Below are positions 1 through 11,613 of a DNA stretch of 64,000 bases, piece by piece (position 1 is the stretch's first letter; each line of letters opens with the position of its first letter). A program made the translations under genes and the position numbers. Source of the stretch: Pseudomonadota bacterium (GTDB lineage Bacteria; Myxococcota_A; Polyangia; GCA-2747355); assembly GCA_016711215.1 (NCBI GenBank), contig JADJTL010000002.1, positions 682,001-746,000 of the forward strand. The letters run 5' to 3'. Under the pieces are notes generated by a model. That model saw only the letters and a program-made list of their open reading frames with translations, ran no database searches and had not been told where the DNA came from.

Positions 1-584
1 GCACCCTCGAGCCGCTGCGGGGCATGGCCATCCTGCGGGTCGCCACGCGCGAAACGGCGCGGATCTTGACGGGGCATCCCTGGGTCGCGGAGGCGGAGGT
101 CTACCGGGCGCTGCCCGACACGCTGCACGTCGTGGTGCGCGAGCGCGAGGCGCGGGCCGCTGCCTTGCTAGGCGAGCTCTATCTCGTCGATGCGGCGGGG
201 TGGCCCTTCAAGCGCGCGACGCTCGACGAGGTCGCAGGGCTGACCGTGATCACGGGCATCGACCGCGCGGCGTTTCGCAGTCGGCCGCAGGAGGCCGCGC
301 GGCGCGTGGTCCGGGCGCTCGGCGTGCTCGCGCGCTACGGCCGCGCGGCGCAGCGGCCGCCGCTGGGCGAGCTCCACCTCGACGACGATGGTGAGGTCAC
401 GCTCTTTCTTCGCCGTGGCGGCACGGCGTTGCACCTCGGCACCCGCGTCAGCGACGCACAGTTCGCCCGCCTCGATCGCGTCTTGAAGGCCTTGGGTCCA
501 GAGGTGGCGCGGGCGCAGACGGTATTTCTCGACCACCGCGAGCGCCCGGGGCGCGTGGTGGTGCGTATGAGGCAGCTCGACTGA
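1..584 (+). CDS. ftsQ: Cell division protein FtsQ, C-terminal part (5' end outside window)
   Basis: The reading frame is already open at base 3 and the gene begins upstream of the window, so only the C-terminal ~193 residues are seen. The visible part starts in the POTRA-like region ('HPWVAEAEVYRALPDTLHV', a typical FtsQ/DivIB stretch) and continues through the 'REREARAA' strand and the beta domain. FtsQ is a bitopic inner-membrane protein that links early and late divisome proteins through FtsB and FtsL. Position immediately upstream of ftsA and ftsZ, the standard dcw order, strongly supports the call. The membrane anchor is not in the window. Confidence 0.9.
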   Translation, partial: TLEPLRGMAILRVATRETARILTGHPWVAEAEVYRALPDTLHVVVREREARAAALLGELYLVDAAGWPFKRATLDEVAGLTVITGIDRAAFRSRPQEAARRVVRALGVLARYGRAAQRPPLGELHLDDDGEVTLFLRRGGTALHLGTRVSDAQFARLDRVLKALGPEVARAQTVFLDHRERPGRVVVRMRQLD

Positions 585-683
585 GCAGAGCACGGGCGTG
601 CAGCGGCGAGCAACGAGCCTGGGGCCACCGGCCGCGAAGGCAGCACCCGGCGGCGGGCAAGACCCCCAGCAGAAGGCGACACT

Positions 684-1904
684 ATGGCGAAGCGTGAAGA
701 GATCATAGTCGGATTGGACATCGGCACGACGAAGATCGCGGCCATCGTGGGCGAGCTCACCGACGAGGGGATCGACGTGATCGGCGTCGGCACGGCCCCG
801 TCGCGCGGGCTGCGCCGGGGCGTGATCACGCACATCGACAACACCGTGTCGGCGATCAAGCGCGCGGTAGAGGAAGCCGAGCTGATGGCCGGCTGCGCGA
901 TCTCCACGGTCTACGCTGGCATCGCCGGCGGGCATATTCGCGGGCTCAACAGCCACGGCATCGTCGCGGTCAAGGATGGTGAGGTCGCCGCCAGCGACGT
1001 CGCGCGCGTGATCGACGCCGCGAAGGCCGTGGCGATTCCGATGGATAACGAGATCGTCCACGTGCTGCCGCAGGACTTTGTCGTCGACGGCCAAGACGGC
1101 ATCAAAGAGCCGCTGGGGATGAGCGGCGTGCGGCTCGAGACGCGCGTTCACATCGTCACGGCGGCCGTCACCAGCGCGCAGAATGTCGTCAAGTGCTGCC
1201 AGCGCTGTGAGCTGGAGGTGGCCGAGCTGGTGCTCCAGCCGCTGGCGAGCGCCGAGGCCGTGCTGCATGAGGACGAGTGCGAGCTGGGGGTGGTGCTGAT
1301 CGACATCGGCGGCGGCACGACCGACCTGACGATCTTCAACGACGGTGCGATCGTCTACACGGCCTGCCTTGGCGTCGGCGGCAATCATGTCACCAACGAC
1401 ATCGCCGTCGGCCTGCGTACGCCCTCGGCCGAGGGCGAGGCCGTCAAGCAGCGCTGGGGCTGCGCCAAGAGCGCGATGATCGATCCCGACGAGGAGATCG
1501 AGGTGCCCTCGGTGGGCGGGCGCCCGGCGCGGCGACTGTCGCGGCGCGTGCTCTGCGAGATCATCGAGCCGCGCGTGGAGGAGATCTTCCTGCTCGTGCG
1601 GCGCGAGCTGGCCAAGGCTGGCTACGAGGATTTGCTCGCCTCCGGGGCGGTGCTCACCGGCGGCTCCACGATCATGACGGGGATGCCCGAGCTGGCCGAG
1701 GAGGTGCTCGGCTTTCCCGTGCGGCGGGGCGCGCCGCATAAGGTCGGCGGGCTGCTCGACGTGGTGCGCAGCCCGAAGTTCGCCACGAGCGTGGGCTTAG
1801 TGCAGTACGGCGCGCGGCGGGCGGCCGCGCAGCGCTTTCGTCCGCGCACCGAGCGCGTTCGCCTCGGCGGCCGGGTCAGAGATTGGTTTTCTCGAGTTTT
1901 TTAG
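684..1904 (+). CDS. ftsA: Cell division protein FtsA
   Basis: Actin-like ATPase that anchors FtsZ filaments to the inner membrane. The 406-residue product has the phosphate-1 motif 'GLDIGTTKIAAIVGE' near residues 10-24, the phosphate-2 motif 'IDIGGGTTDL' near residue 206, the adenosine motif 'GAVLTGGSTIMTGM' near 320, and an amphipathic C-terminal membrane-targeting helix ending 'VRDWFSRVF'. Length is normal for the family. It lies 99 bp after ftsQ and 29 bp before ftsZ. An AGAAGG ribosome-binding site precedes the ATG. Confidence 0.97.
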   Translation: MAKREEIIVGLDIGTTKIAAIVGELTDEGIDVIGVGTAPSRGLRRGVITHIDNTVSAIKRAVEEAELMAGCAISTVYAGIAGGHIRGLNSHGIVAVKDGEVAASDVARVIDAAKAVAIPMDNEIVHVLPQDFVVDGQDGIKEPLGMSGVRLETRVHIVTAAVTSAQNVVKCCQRCELEVAELVLQPLASAEAVLHEDECELGVVLIDIGGGTTDLTIFNDGAIVYTACLGVGGNHVTNDIAVGLRTPSAEGEAVKQRWGCAKSAMIDPDEEIEVPSVGGRPARRLSRRVLCEIIEPRVEEIFLLVRRELAKAGYEDLLASGAVLTGGSTIMTGMPELAEEVLGFPVRRGAPHKVGGLLDVVRSPKFATSVGLVQYGARRAAAQRFRPRTERVRLGGRVRDWFSRVF

Positions 1905-1933
1905 CGGTGTGAACGACGAGGAGGATCGGCATC

Positions 1934-3442
1934 ATGGCACTGATCGAACTAGACGAGGCAGCGACGCAGGCGCGGATCAAGGTGGTGGGTGTCGGCGGCG
2001 GCGGCGGCAACGCGATCAACACGATGATCGCGTCGGCGCTCGATGGGGTGGACTTCATCGCGGCCAATACCGATCTTCAGGCGCTGGAGGCCAATCTCGC
2101 GCCGACCAAGATTCAGCTCGGCAGTGAGCTGACGCGCGGGCTCGGCGCGGGTGCCAACCCGGATGTCGGCCGCGAGTCGGCGCTGGAGACCAACGAGCGC
2201 ATTCGCGAGGTGCTCGAGGGCGCCGATATGGTCTTCATCACCGGGGGCATGGGCGGCGGCACCGGCACCGGCGCGGCGCCGATCATCGCCAGGATCGCCA
2301 AGGAGCTGGGCGCGCTGACGGTCGGGGTCGTGACCAAGCCCTTCATGTTCGAGGGTCGCAAGCGCCTGCGGCAGGCGGAGGCGGGGATCGAGTCGCTGCA
2401 GGAGCAGGTCGACACGCTGATCACGATCCCGAATCAGCGGCTGCTCACCGTCGCCGGGCAGGCGACGACGATGCTCGACGCCTTCCGCAAGGTCGACGAG
2501 GTGCTGCTCAACGCTGTCCAGGGCATCTCCGATCTGGTGGTGATCCACGGCTTCATCAACGTCGACTTCGCTGACGTGCGCACGGTGATGAGCGAGAAGG
2601 GCCATGCGCTGATGGGCACTGGCCACGCCACGGGCGATCGCAAGGCGATCGAGGCGGCGCAGCAGGCGATCTCGAGTCCGCTGCTCGAGGATGTCAGCAT
2701 CGAGGGCGCGACGGGCATCCTGATCAACATCACGGGTGGCCCGGACCTGACGCTGACGGAGATCAACGAGGCGGCCTCGCTGATCCAGGAAGCGGCCCAC
2801 GAGGACGCGAACATCATCTTTGGCTCGGTGATCGACGCCAACCTCGAGGATCAGGTGCGCATCACCGTGATCGCGACCGGCTTCGAGCGGCCCTCGCTGA
2901 GCGCCGAGCGCGGGCGCGCCGCCGCTGTGGCTCACGGGCGCGCGCTGGGCCACGGTGGCCCGGCGAGCCGGGCTCAGGGCTACGGCCAAGGCTACGATCA
3001 GGGCTACGGTCAGGGCTATGGTCAGCAGCGCTACGGCGCCGCGCCGCGTCATGGCGCGGCGCAGAGCTTCGACTCGACGACCCCTCAGCATGCGCCCGCC
3101 GGTGAGCCCTATTACGCACCGAGCGCCCCCTCCGAGCTGAACCTGGCCTATGCCGGGCCGATGACGCGGCCCCCGATGCCCTTGGCGAGTGCGTCGCTGC
3201 TCTCGCGCGAGCCGCACGAGGAGGAGGAGACGGCCGTTTCAGTGGCGGCGGTTTCGGCAGGCTACGGCTATGCCACGGTCGAGGGCGGGCGCGAGTCCGC
3301 TCGCACGCCGGCTCGTCCATTGCGCCGCGCGCCGACGGCGCAGGCGGTGCCCGCGCTGCACCCGAGCCTCGGCGGCATGCCCGAGGATCACGAGATGGAC
3401 ATCCCCACCTTCCTGCGCCGCCAGCCCCGCGTCAGCGAGTAG
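1934..3442 (+). CDS. ftsZ: Cell division GTPase FtsZ with long low-complexity linker
   Basis: Tubulin-like GTPase that forms the Z ring. The N-terminal 'GVGGGGGNAIN' motif and the signature 'GGGTGTGAAP' (about residues 108-118) are intact, as are the T7 and C-terminal core regions to about residue 320. The remaining ~180 residues are a disordered linker with a Gln-Gly-Tyr repeat, followed by the conserved C-terminal peptide 'DIPTFLRRQ' that binds FtsA and other partners. At 502 residues it is longer than the usual 380-400 because of the linker. A strong GAGGAGG site lies 9 bp before the ATG. The next gene downstream is convergent, so the dcw cluster ends here. Confidence 0.98.
   Translation: MALIELDEAATQARIKVVGVGGGGGNAINTMIASALDGVDFIAANTDLQALEANLAPTKIQLGSELTRGLGAGANPDVGRESALETNERIREVLEGADMVFITGGMGGGTGTGAAPIIARIAKELGALTVGVVTKPFMFEGRKRLRQAEAGIESLQEQVDTLITIPNQRLLTVAGQATTMLDAFRKVDEVLLNAVQGISDLVVIHGFINVDFADVRTVMSEKGHALMGTGHATGDRKAIEAAQQAISSPLLEDVSIEGATGILINITGGPDLTLTEINEAASLIQEAAHEDANIIFGSVIDANLEDQVRITVIATGFERPSLSAERGRAAAVAHGRALGHGGPASRAQGYGQGYDQGYGQGYGQQRYGAAPRHGAAQSFDSTTPQHAPAGEPYYAPSAPSELNLAYAGPMTRPPMPLASASLLSREPHEEEETAVSVAAVSAGYGYATVEGGRESARTPARPLRRAPTAQAVPALHPSLGGMPEDHEMDIPTFLRRQPRVSE
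2975..3036 (+). repeat. In-frame tandem repeat in ftsZ encoding Gln-Gly-Tyr units
   Basis: Degenerate 12-bp unit (cagggctacggt-like), four to five copies, coding for repeated 'QGYGQGYD' segments in the FtsZ linker. Confidence 0.85.
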
Positions 3443-3500
3443 CGCCGGAGGCGCCGGTCGCGCGTGGCCCGTGGAGCTTGGCCACCGCTGTCGGCGTCCC

Positions 3501-4589
3501 TTAGCGGCAGCTCTGAACCCGCGCCTGCGTGGCAGCTTTGCAGGACCCCTGCGTTGAGGTGCCGGTGGATACGCACCCCGTTGCGGCCGCACCTGCCATC
3601 CCGCACACCGGCTCGGTCTCCACCCAGGTTCCGCTCGAGGCGTTAAGGCTGGGAAAACAGGCGAAGATGTCATCGGGAAATCGCCTCAAAGCGCAGCCGG
3701 AGTGCAGCCCGAGATAGCGCCCGGTGGCCTTGCCATCGCAGTCATAGTCGAAGGACTTGTCGCCCCGCTGGTGCTCGAAGAACGCGGTCTGCCCCGGTTT
3801 GGCGTCGGCGTTGCCGTCGTAGCAATCCTCGTGATTGGTCGCCGGCAGGGCCTCGGTGGCGGCACAGAGGCACTCGCCTCCGGTCGTGGCGCCGAACCCG
3901 TCGTGGTCGGCATCGGGATAAAACACTGTGCAGCCGATCGGTGGGAGGGCGGCGTCGGCCTCGTCGCTGAGCTGATCGCAATCGTCGTCCTTCCCGTTGC
4001 AGCGCTCCCGCGCGCCGGGCTTGATGGCGTTGTCGTCGTCGTCGCAGTCGCGATCGTTTTCGGCCTGGTAGGGTGCGGTTGGAGCACATAAGCAACGGCT
4101 GTCGCCGGCGGCTCCGAAGCCATCGCCATCGCGATCGGCGTAGTAGGCGACGCAGCCCTGGCTGCCCTCGCCGTCGGCCTCGCCGTCACAGTCGTCATCG
4201 ACGCCCTGGTTGCAGCGCTCTGGCTTGCCATGGGCCACGGCATTGTTGCTCGGGGCGCAGTCCGTCAGGTCGGGATCGCCGTCGCCGTCGCTATCGTGCC
4301 GCAGCAAGGCCCCCGCGTCGCTGAAGGCGTCGGCGCCGCCGTCGCGGCCCGCTGCCCCGACCTTTGCGTCGGTCGTGCCGAGCGCACCTCCGGGCTGCTG
4401 AGCGGAGCGCGGCAGGGCCACACAGGTCAGCATCCCCAGGTTACAGCGATAACCGGCGGCACAAGGGGTCGCCTCGTCGCAGTAGTCGGCAGTGTCGGAG
4501 GTGCAGGCGGCGAGCGCGCAGGCGAGCAGGGCTGGCCCAAGCAGCGCCGAGAGCCGGCGCTTCGGGATCGAGAAAGCAGAGTCGGTCAT
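3501..4589 (-). CDS. Lipoprotein with MopE-type metal-binding repeats
   Basis: Predicted lipoprotein of 362 residues. A longer open frame exists, but the start at 4589 is chosen because it is preceded by GGAAGGAG and opens a clear signal peptide ending in the lipobox 'ALAAC'. After a Cys-rich stretch ('CDEATPCAAGYRCNLG') come at least three copies of the motif 'DCDDDDNAIKPGARERCNG..DDDCD', the putative metal-binding motif first named from the copper-binding MopE of Methylococcus. Between them are calcium-type 'DxDxDG' segments ('DRDGDGFG', 'DADHDGFG'). Such proteins are abundant on the surface of Myxococcota. The C-terminus is Cys-rich. It is convergent with ftsZ and divergent from mutA. The actual ligand is not known. 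Confidence 0.8.
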   Translation of the reverse strand: MTDSAFSIPKRRLSALLGPALLACALAACTSDTADYCDEATPCAAGYRCNLGMLTCVALPRSAQQPGGALGTTDAKVGAAGRDGGADAFSDAGALLRHDSDGDGDPDLTDCAPSNNAVAHGKPERCNQGVDDDCDGEADGEGSQGCVAYYADRDGDGFGAAGDSRCLCAPTAPYQAENDRDCDDDDNAIKPGARERCNGKDDDCDQLSDEADAALPPIGCTVFYPDADHDGFGATTGGECLCAATEALPATNHEDCYDGNADAKPGQTAFFEHQRGDKSFDYDCDGKATGRYLGLHSGCALRRFPDDIFACFPSLNASSGTWVETEPVCGMAGAAATGCVSTGTSTQGSCKAATQARVQSCR

Positions 4590-4825
4590 GGCTAATGCTC
4601 CTTCCGGTAAGGTCCGGGCCCCGGTATTCAGCGTCCGGGCCTCCCCCGCCATTCGCCCAAGATGGCCTCGCGGGCTCGGCGATGGCGGCCTTTTCGGCCG
4701 GCGCGCCAAGGAGGTTGCGTCTCCACCCGCCAAACCCGCGCCCGCCGCGCTCCTCGTGTTCGCGGCATCGACTCGGCGGGCCTCTGCGATTAGTATCCGG
4801 CCGCCATCGCCGAGAGGAAGCAAGC

Positions 4826-7083
4826 ATGTCCACGTCACCGCAAGAGCAACCCCTGCGTTTCCCCGCCGATCAGCCGGCGGTGGGCGCCGGCACCGCCGCG
4901 TCGAGCGCCGGCACCGCCGCGTCGAGCGCCGGCACCGCCCTGAGCAACTGGCGTGCCATGGTCGAAAAGGACCTCAAGGGCGTCTCCTTCGACAAGCGCC
5001 TGGTGAGCACCACCGAGGACGGTCTGCGCATCGAGCCGCTCTACACCCCTAATCAGGGCGCCAATCAGAGCGCCGAGCAGAGCGCCGAGCAGAGCACCGA
5101 GCACACCCCCAGCAGCACTTCCGCCGGCTGGCCGGGTCTACCACCCTTCGCGCGCGGCGGCGCGCCCCTGCCCACGCCGGGTGGCTGGGATGTGCGGGTC
5201 CGCATCGCCACCGCCGATCCCGCGCTAGCCGCGCGCACGGTCGCCGACGAGCTGGGCCACGGTGCGCACTCGTTGTGGATCACCTTTGACCGCTCGTTGC
5301 GCCTAGGCGCTGATCCGGATGCGGCCGCGTACTCGGCGAGCCCAGCGACGCCGGTCGACGGCGTCGTCGCCGCTCACGTCGATGCGCTCGATGCGCTGCT
5401 CGCGGGCGTCGATCTGGCGCGGGTGGCGATCGATCTCGACGCCGGCAGCAGCGCGCTGGCGGCCGCCGCGGCGCTGGTCGCCCTGGCCCGCCGCCGCGGC
5501 CTGGCGCCGACGGTCTTGCACGGTAGCTGTGGGGCCGACCCGCTCGGTCTCTTGGCGGCGGAGGGTCGTCTGCCCTGCGCGATCGAGCGCTTGCTGCAGC
5601 AGCTCGCCGACCTGGCCGGCTGGACCACAGCGCACGCACCACAATGGCGCGCGGTGACCGTGTCGACGCTCGCCTATCACGAGGCGGGCGCCACGGCAGC
5701 GCAGGAGCTCGGCCTCGCCTTGGCGACGGGCGCGGCCTACCTCCGCCGGCTCACCGACGCGGGCCTGCCGCTCGATCCGGCCGCGCTCCAGCTCACCTTC
5801 CGCCTGGCTGTCGGCCGCGACGTGTTTCTCGAGCTGGCCAAGCTGCGCGCCGCCCGCTTGACCTGGGCCCGACTCGTCGCCGCCGCCGGCGGAGGGGCCG
5901 CTGCGCAGCGCATGCGCGTCCACGCCAGCACGGCCTGGCGCACCAAGACGGCCCGCGACCCCTGGGTCAACCTCCTGCGCACGACGGTCGAGGGCTTCGC
6001 CGCCGCCGCTGCCGGGGCCGATGCGCTCACCACGCTTCCCTTCGACGAGGCCCTGGGGCCGAGCGACGACGCCGCGCGGCGCCTCGCCCGCAACACCCAG
6101 ACGATCCTGCGCGACGAGGCTGATCTGGGTCGCGTGCTCGATCCCGCGGGCGGAAGCTGGTACGTCGAGGCGGCGACGCGCGGCCTGGCCGAGGCGGCTT
6201 GGGGCGTGTTCCAGCAGGTCGAGGCGGAGGGTGGCCTGGCGCGCGCGCTGCTGAGCGGCGCCGTCGGGCGCTGGATCGGCGAGGCCTCGCGCCGCCGCCA
6301 CGAGGCGATCGTCAAGCGCCGCCAGCCGCTGACCGGCGTGAGTGAGTTCGCCGACGTTCACGAGCAGGCCGTCGTGCGTCCCGCACCAGCGGCCGCGACC
6401 CTGCGGGCCGGGGCGGCTGCGGCGCTGAGCGCGCACCGCGCGGCGCACCCGCAGTCCGCCGCCGTGGCCGGGCTCGTGGCGCGGCTCGCCGCCGACGCTC
6501 CCGCCGAGCCCGGCGCGCTGATGGCGGCCGCGATCGAAGGCGCGGCGGCCTCGGCCACGCTGGGCCAGCTCGCCGCGTTGCTCCAGGCGGGCGCCGGCGC
6601 GCGGCCGGCTCTGCCCGAGCCGCTGGCGCCGGGTCGTGACGCGGCGCCCTTCGAGCGGCTGCGCGACGCCAGCGAGGCCTACGCGGCGATCCACGGCCGG
6701 CTGCCGCGCGTCTTTCTCGCCAACCTGGGCCCGATTCCTCAGCATCGCGCCCGGGCCGAGTTCGCGGCGAACCTGCTGCAGGCGGGTGGCTTCGAGCCGC
6801 TCGGCAACGACGGCTTCGCCCAGGTCGACGACGCCGTGGCCGCCTTCGCTGCCAGCGGAGCGGAGGGCGCCGCGATCTGCTCGACGGACGAGGCCTATGC
6901 CGAGTTTGCCGAGCCGCTGGCGCGGTCGCTGCGCGAGCGCGGCGCGCGCTTCGTGATCTTGGCCGGTCGGCCCGGCGAGCGCGAGCCGGCCTATCGCGCC
7001 GCGGGCATCGACCACTTCATCGCCCTTGGCGGTGACGCGGAGCACGCGCTCACCGCGTTGCTCAAGCAGCTTGGAGTTCCGCT

Positions 7084-7087
<4 letters not shown>
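4826..7087 (+). CDS. mutA: Methylmalonyl-CoA mutase small (beta) subunit
   Basis: Non-catalytic partner of the B12-dependent mutase that interconverts methylmalonyl-CoA and succinyl-CoA. The ATG at 4826 follows AGAGGAAG; the open frame continues 154 codons upstream but would overlap the divergent lipoprotein gene, so that extension is rejected. The 753-residue product has an N-terminal low-complexity Gly-Thr-Ala-Ser region, 'NWRAMVEKDLKGVSFDKRL' (typical of mutase N-termini), a TIM-barrel domain with 'DPAGGSWYVEAAT' near residue 440, and a C-terminal B12-fold domain. That last domain lacks the DxHxxG histidine, as expected for the small subunit. Its stop overlaps the mutB start (ATGA). Confidence 0.93.
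4884..4940 (+). repeat. 21-bp tandem repeat near the mutA start
   Basis: Two full and one partial copies of a 21-bp unit beginning gcgccggcaccg, coding for repeated 'AGTAASS' in the disordered N-terminus of MutA. Confidence 0.85.
5051..5106 (+). repeat. 12-bp tandem repeat in mutA
   Basis: Degenerate 12-bp unit (gagcagagcgcc and variants), four to five copies, coding for 'NQGANQSAEQSAEQSTEH'. It forms a hydrophilic insert between the N-terminal segment and the barrel of MutA. Confidence 0.8.
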
Positions 7088-9285
<2,198 letters not shown>

Positions 9286-9322
9286 CGGCCACCGCTAGCT
9301 GCAACCGACGACCCACCCGAGC

Positions 9323-10327
9323 ATGCGACCTCGACGGCAAGCCGCCCTGAGCCTCGACGCCTACGTCGCCGGCGTCCGTGTGGCCGACCGCGCGGTCCTC
9401 GGGCGCGCGATCACCCTCGTCGAAAGCCAGCGTTCGAGCGACCGTCTCTTGGCGCAAGAGCTGCTGCTGCGGCTGCTGCCCGACTGCGGTGGTTCGCTGC
9501 GGGTCGGCATCACCGGCGTCCCCGGCGTCGGCAAGAGTACCTTCATCGACGCCCTCGGGGCGCGCCTGCTCGAGCGCGGCCACCGCCTGGCCGTGCTGGC
9601 CATCGACCCGTCCAGCCAGCTCAGCGGCGGCAGCATCATGGGTGATAAGACGCGGATGGAGCGTGTCGGCGCCGACCCACGCGCCTTCGTGCGTCCGTCA
9701 CCGAGCGGCCGCGAGCTGGGCGGCGTGGCCCAGGCCACCCGCGAGGCGCTGCTGGTCTGCGAGGCGGCCGGCTTCGATGTGGTGCTGGTCGAGACCGTGG
9801 GCGTCGGGCAATCCGAGGCGACGGTGGCGGAGATGGTCGACTTCTTCCTGCTGTTGGCGCTGGCCGGCGCGGGCGACGAGCTGCAGGGCATCAAGCGGGG
9901 CGTGCTCGAGCTCGCTGACCTGGTGGCGATCACCAAGGCCGACGGTGAAAACGAGCAGGCCGCGCGCCGCGCGCGCCAGCAGACCGAGAGCGCGCTCCAG
10001 CTGATGCGGCCGCGCTCCGCGCATTGGCGGCCGCCGGTCGTCACCTGCAGCGCCAGGCAGGGCACGGGCCTCGATGAGCTCTGGGCCCAGGTCGAGGCGC
10101 ACCGCCAGGCCCTCGAGGCGCAGGGTGAGCTGCAGGAGCGGCGCCGTCGCCAGCAGCTCGCGTGGATGTGGGGTCTGGTCGAGCGCGGCCTCCAGGAAGC
10201 CCTGCGCGCCCACCCGGAGGTCCGCGCCAACCTCGGCCCCCTCGAGCGCGCCGTCCTCGACGGGCAGACGACGCCCCTGCTCGCCGCCCAGCAGCTGCTG
10301 CGCGCCTTCGGTGTGGCCTCCGACTAG
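9323..10327 (+). CDS. meaB: Methylmalonyl-CoA mutase-associated GTPase MeaB (ArgK family)
   Basis: G3E-family P-loop GTPase that protects the mutase and gates cofactor loading. The 334-residue protein has Walker A 'GVPGVGKSTFIDALG' near residues 66-80, 'DPSSQLSGGSIMGDKTRM' (the switch region characteristic of this family), 'VETVGVGQSE' and the guanine-specificity motif 'ITKADGEN'. It lies 37 bp behind mutB, the expected operon partner. Older annotations call this family ArgK, but nothing here suggests arginine transport. Confidence 0.95.
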   Translation: MRPRRQAALSLDAYVAGVRVADRAVLGRAITLVESQRSSDRLLAQELLLRLLPDCGGSLRVGITGVPGVGKSTFIDALGARLLERGHRLAVLAIDPSSQLSGGSIMGDKTRMERVGADPRAFVRPSPSGRELGGVAQATREALLVCEAAGFDVVLVETVGVGQSEATVAEMVDFFLLLALAGAGDELQGIKRGVLELADLVAITKADGENEQAARRARQQTESALQLMRPRSAHWRPPVVTCSARQGTGLDELWAQVEAHRQALEAQGELQERRRRQQLAWMWGLVERGLQEALRAHPEVRANLGPLERAVLDGQTTPLLAAQQLLRAFGVASD

Positions 10328-10551
10328 ATCACCGCTTCAGCACCTCGCGTTTTCGAAGCCCTCTCCGACAATCGGGCCGCCCGAGGGCACGCTCCACTGC
10401 CTCGCTATGGCCCAAAAGCGCAAATAACTCGCCCACCGTCGAAACCTCGGCTCAGATGTTGCTGCGCAAAGGTTGCTAAGGGTGCAGCCAGCGCGGGCGC
10501 GACAGGGCAACCACACCAACAGGGGGCTAGCGACAGCCGGGGAGGCAAGAG

Positions 10552-11331
10552 ATGGGCACAGTGGTCGTAGGATCTTCACGAGCCGAGGTGAATCCGCGCA
10601 GCACGCTGGGCAGGTGCCGGCGCGCGCCGCCCCGGCCCTCCCGGGCCGTCCTCCTGGCAGCCGGCCTCCTCGCGGCCGCGGGCGTGGCAGAGGCGAAGGT
10701 TGTGGAGCTCCCAGCAACGACCTGCTCACGAGCCGAGCCTCGAGGGATTGCCCAGCAGACGCCCTCCCGCCGACACTCGGAACCCAACCTCCTCGCCAGG
10801 CGATTTCCGCCGCACGGCACCCATTGGCGTCCGGCGACGCTGCTCGCCCACCCCAAGGGCGGATCGTTTTTGGTGCGCGACGCGGTGCTTGATTCCAGGG
10901 CCGGCGGCGCGCGCACGGAGGAGCACGTCGTCTGGCAGGTGGGCTGCTTCCGCGAGCCCAACGGCGCCTTCACCGTCTCCTATTGGCTCCTTGACGGAAG
11001 CGCAACCCCAACGGGGCCCATCCAGTACGGGGTCAGCTCCAACCTCCGCAAGGTGTGGGTTGCGGCCGCGGGCGTGGGCATGGCGGGAGCGTCTTCGGTG
11101 CAGGCGCAGACGGTCGACGGACGCCCCCCCCGTCAGGGCGATGCTGAGCCCTCCGTGCTAGCGCGCCTTCTTGGTCTCACCGAGGCCTTCAGGGCCGCGA
11201 AATCCCGGAAGCCCGGGCCTGTGATGGCCGAATTCATTCACGAGGCAGAGCTAGCCGCACTCACGCCTGCGCAGGGGCATGGCATGCTGCACAGTTGGCG
11301 AGGGCCCGAGCAGGCAGCGGCGAGTCACTGA
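10552..11331 (+). CDS. Unrecognised predicted secreted protein
   Basis: 259 codons, preceded by GGGGAGG at a suitable distance from the ATG. An Arg/Pro-rich N-region is followed by the hydrophobic stretch 'AVLLAAGLLAAAGVAEA', which looks like a signal peptide. I recognise no domain in the rest ('FLVRDAVLD', 'VVWQVGCFREPNGAF', 'SYWLLDG'). Third codon positions are less biased to G/C than in neighbouring genes, so it may be recently acquired or not a real gene. It stands alone between meaB and a long spacer, with a possible terminator hairpin just after its stop. Moderate to low confidence. Confidence 0.45.
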   Translation: MGTVVVGSSRAEVNPRSTLGRCRRAPPRPSRAVLLAAGLLAAAGVAEAKVVELPATTCSRAEPRGIAQQTPSRRHSEPNLLARRFPPHGTHWRPATLLAHPKGGSFLVRDAVLDSRAGGARTEEHVVWQVGCFREPNGAFTVSYWLLDGSATPTGPIQYGVSSNLRKVWVAAAGVGMAGASSVQAQTVDGRPPRQGDAEPSVLARLLGLTEAFRAAKSRKPGPVMAEFIHEAELAALTPAQGHGMLHSWRGPEQAAASH

Positions 11332-11356
11332 CCGGGCTCGTCCGGCCGGGGCCAAA

Positions 11357-11399
11357 GAAAGGGGCCCGGATCGAGTCGCCGCTGGATGGCGCCCCTTTC
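11357..11399 (+). terminator. Possible hairpin terminator after the 10552-11331 gene
   Basis: Perfect 9-bp arms GAAAGGGGC (11357-11365) and GCCCCTTTC (11391-11399) around a 25-nt loop, 26 bp past the stop codon. There is no T-run after the stem, so intrinsic termination is uncertain. Confidence 0.35.
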
Positions 11400-11604
11400 C
11401 CGATTGCCCTGCCGGCTGGACCCTCGGGGCGCCAGTTGGATCACCGGTCGGCCAGTGCGAGGTCATTCGACCCCACTTCTAAGCTATTGCTATTATGCTG
11501 TTTATTCGTCATGCCCGGGAGCGCTTCAGGGTTGCACGTCCCCGTCCAGGATCCGCTCATCGTTCGTATGACCTTGATTTTGCGAGCATAAACAGGTGGC
11601 CTGA

Positions 11605-11613
11605 CGATTGCAT
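11605..11613 (+). promoter_or_regulatory. Shared upstream element CGATTGCAT (copy 1)
   Basis: A 9-mer located 106 bp before the ATG at 11719. The same 9-mer lies 108 bp before the ATG of the paralogous gene at 20392. Conserved spacing suggests a common promoter or operator element; the function is inferred only. Confidence 0.3.

Noticed and set aside
168..1739. A 523-codon open frame antisense to ftsQ and ftsA.
   Set aside because: It is the complement of two certain genes, with Arg/His/Asp-rich composition typical of antisense frames in GC-rich DNA and no start signal.
1949..3217. A 422-codon open frame antisense to ftsZ.
   Set aside because: Shadow of ftsZ; low-complexity Arg/Asp/Leu composition and no domain.
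3464..3485. A GTGGCC/GGCCAC stem with a 10-nt loop as an ftsZ terminator.
   Set aside because: Only six base pairs with a long loop and no T-run; such pairs are expected by chance at this G+C content.
4364..4825. A 154-codon upstream extension of mutA.
   Set aside because: It would overlap the divergent MopE-type lipoprotein gene, reads as Arg/Ser-rich noise, and the ATG at 4826 has its own ribosome-binding site and a family-like N-terminus after it.
5303..7045. A 580-codon frame antisense to mutA, and a 703-codon one antisense to mutB (7117-9228).
   Set aside because: Both are shadows of certain mutase genes with Arg/His/Gln-rich translations.
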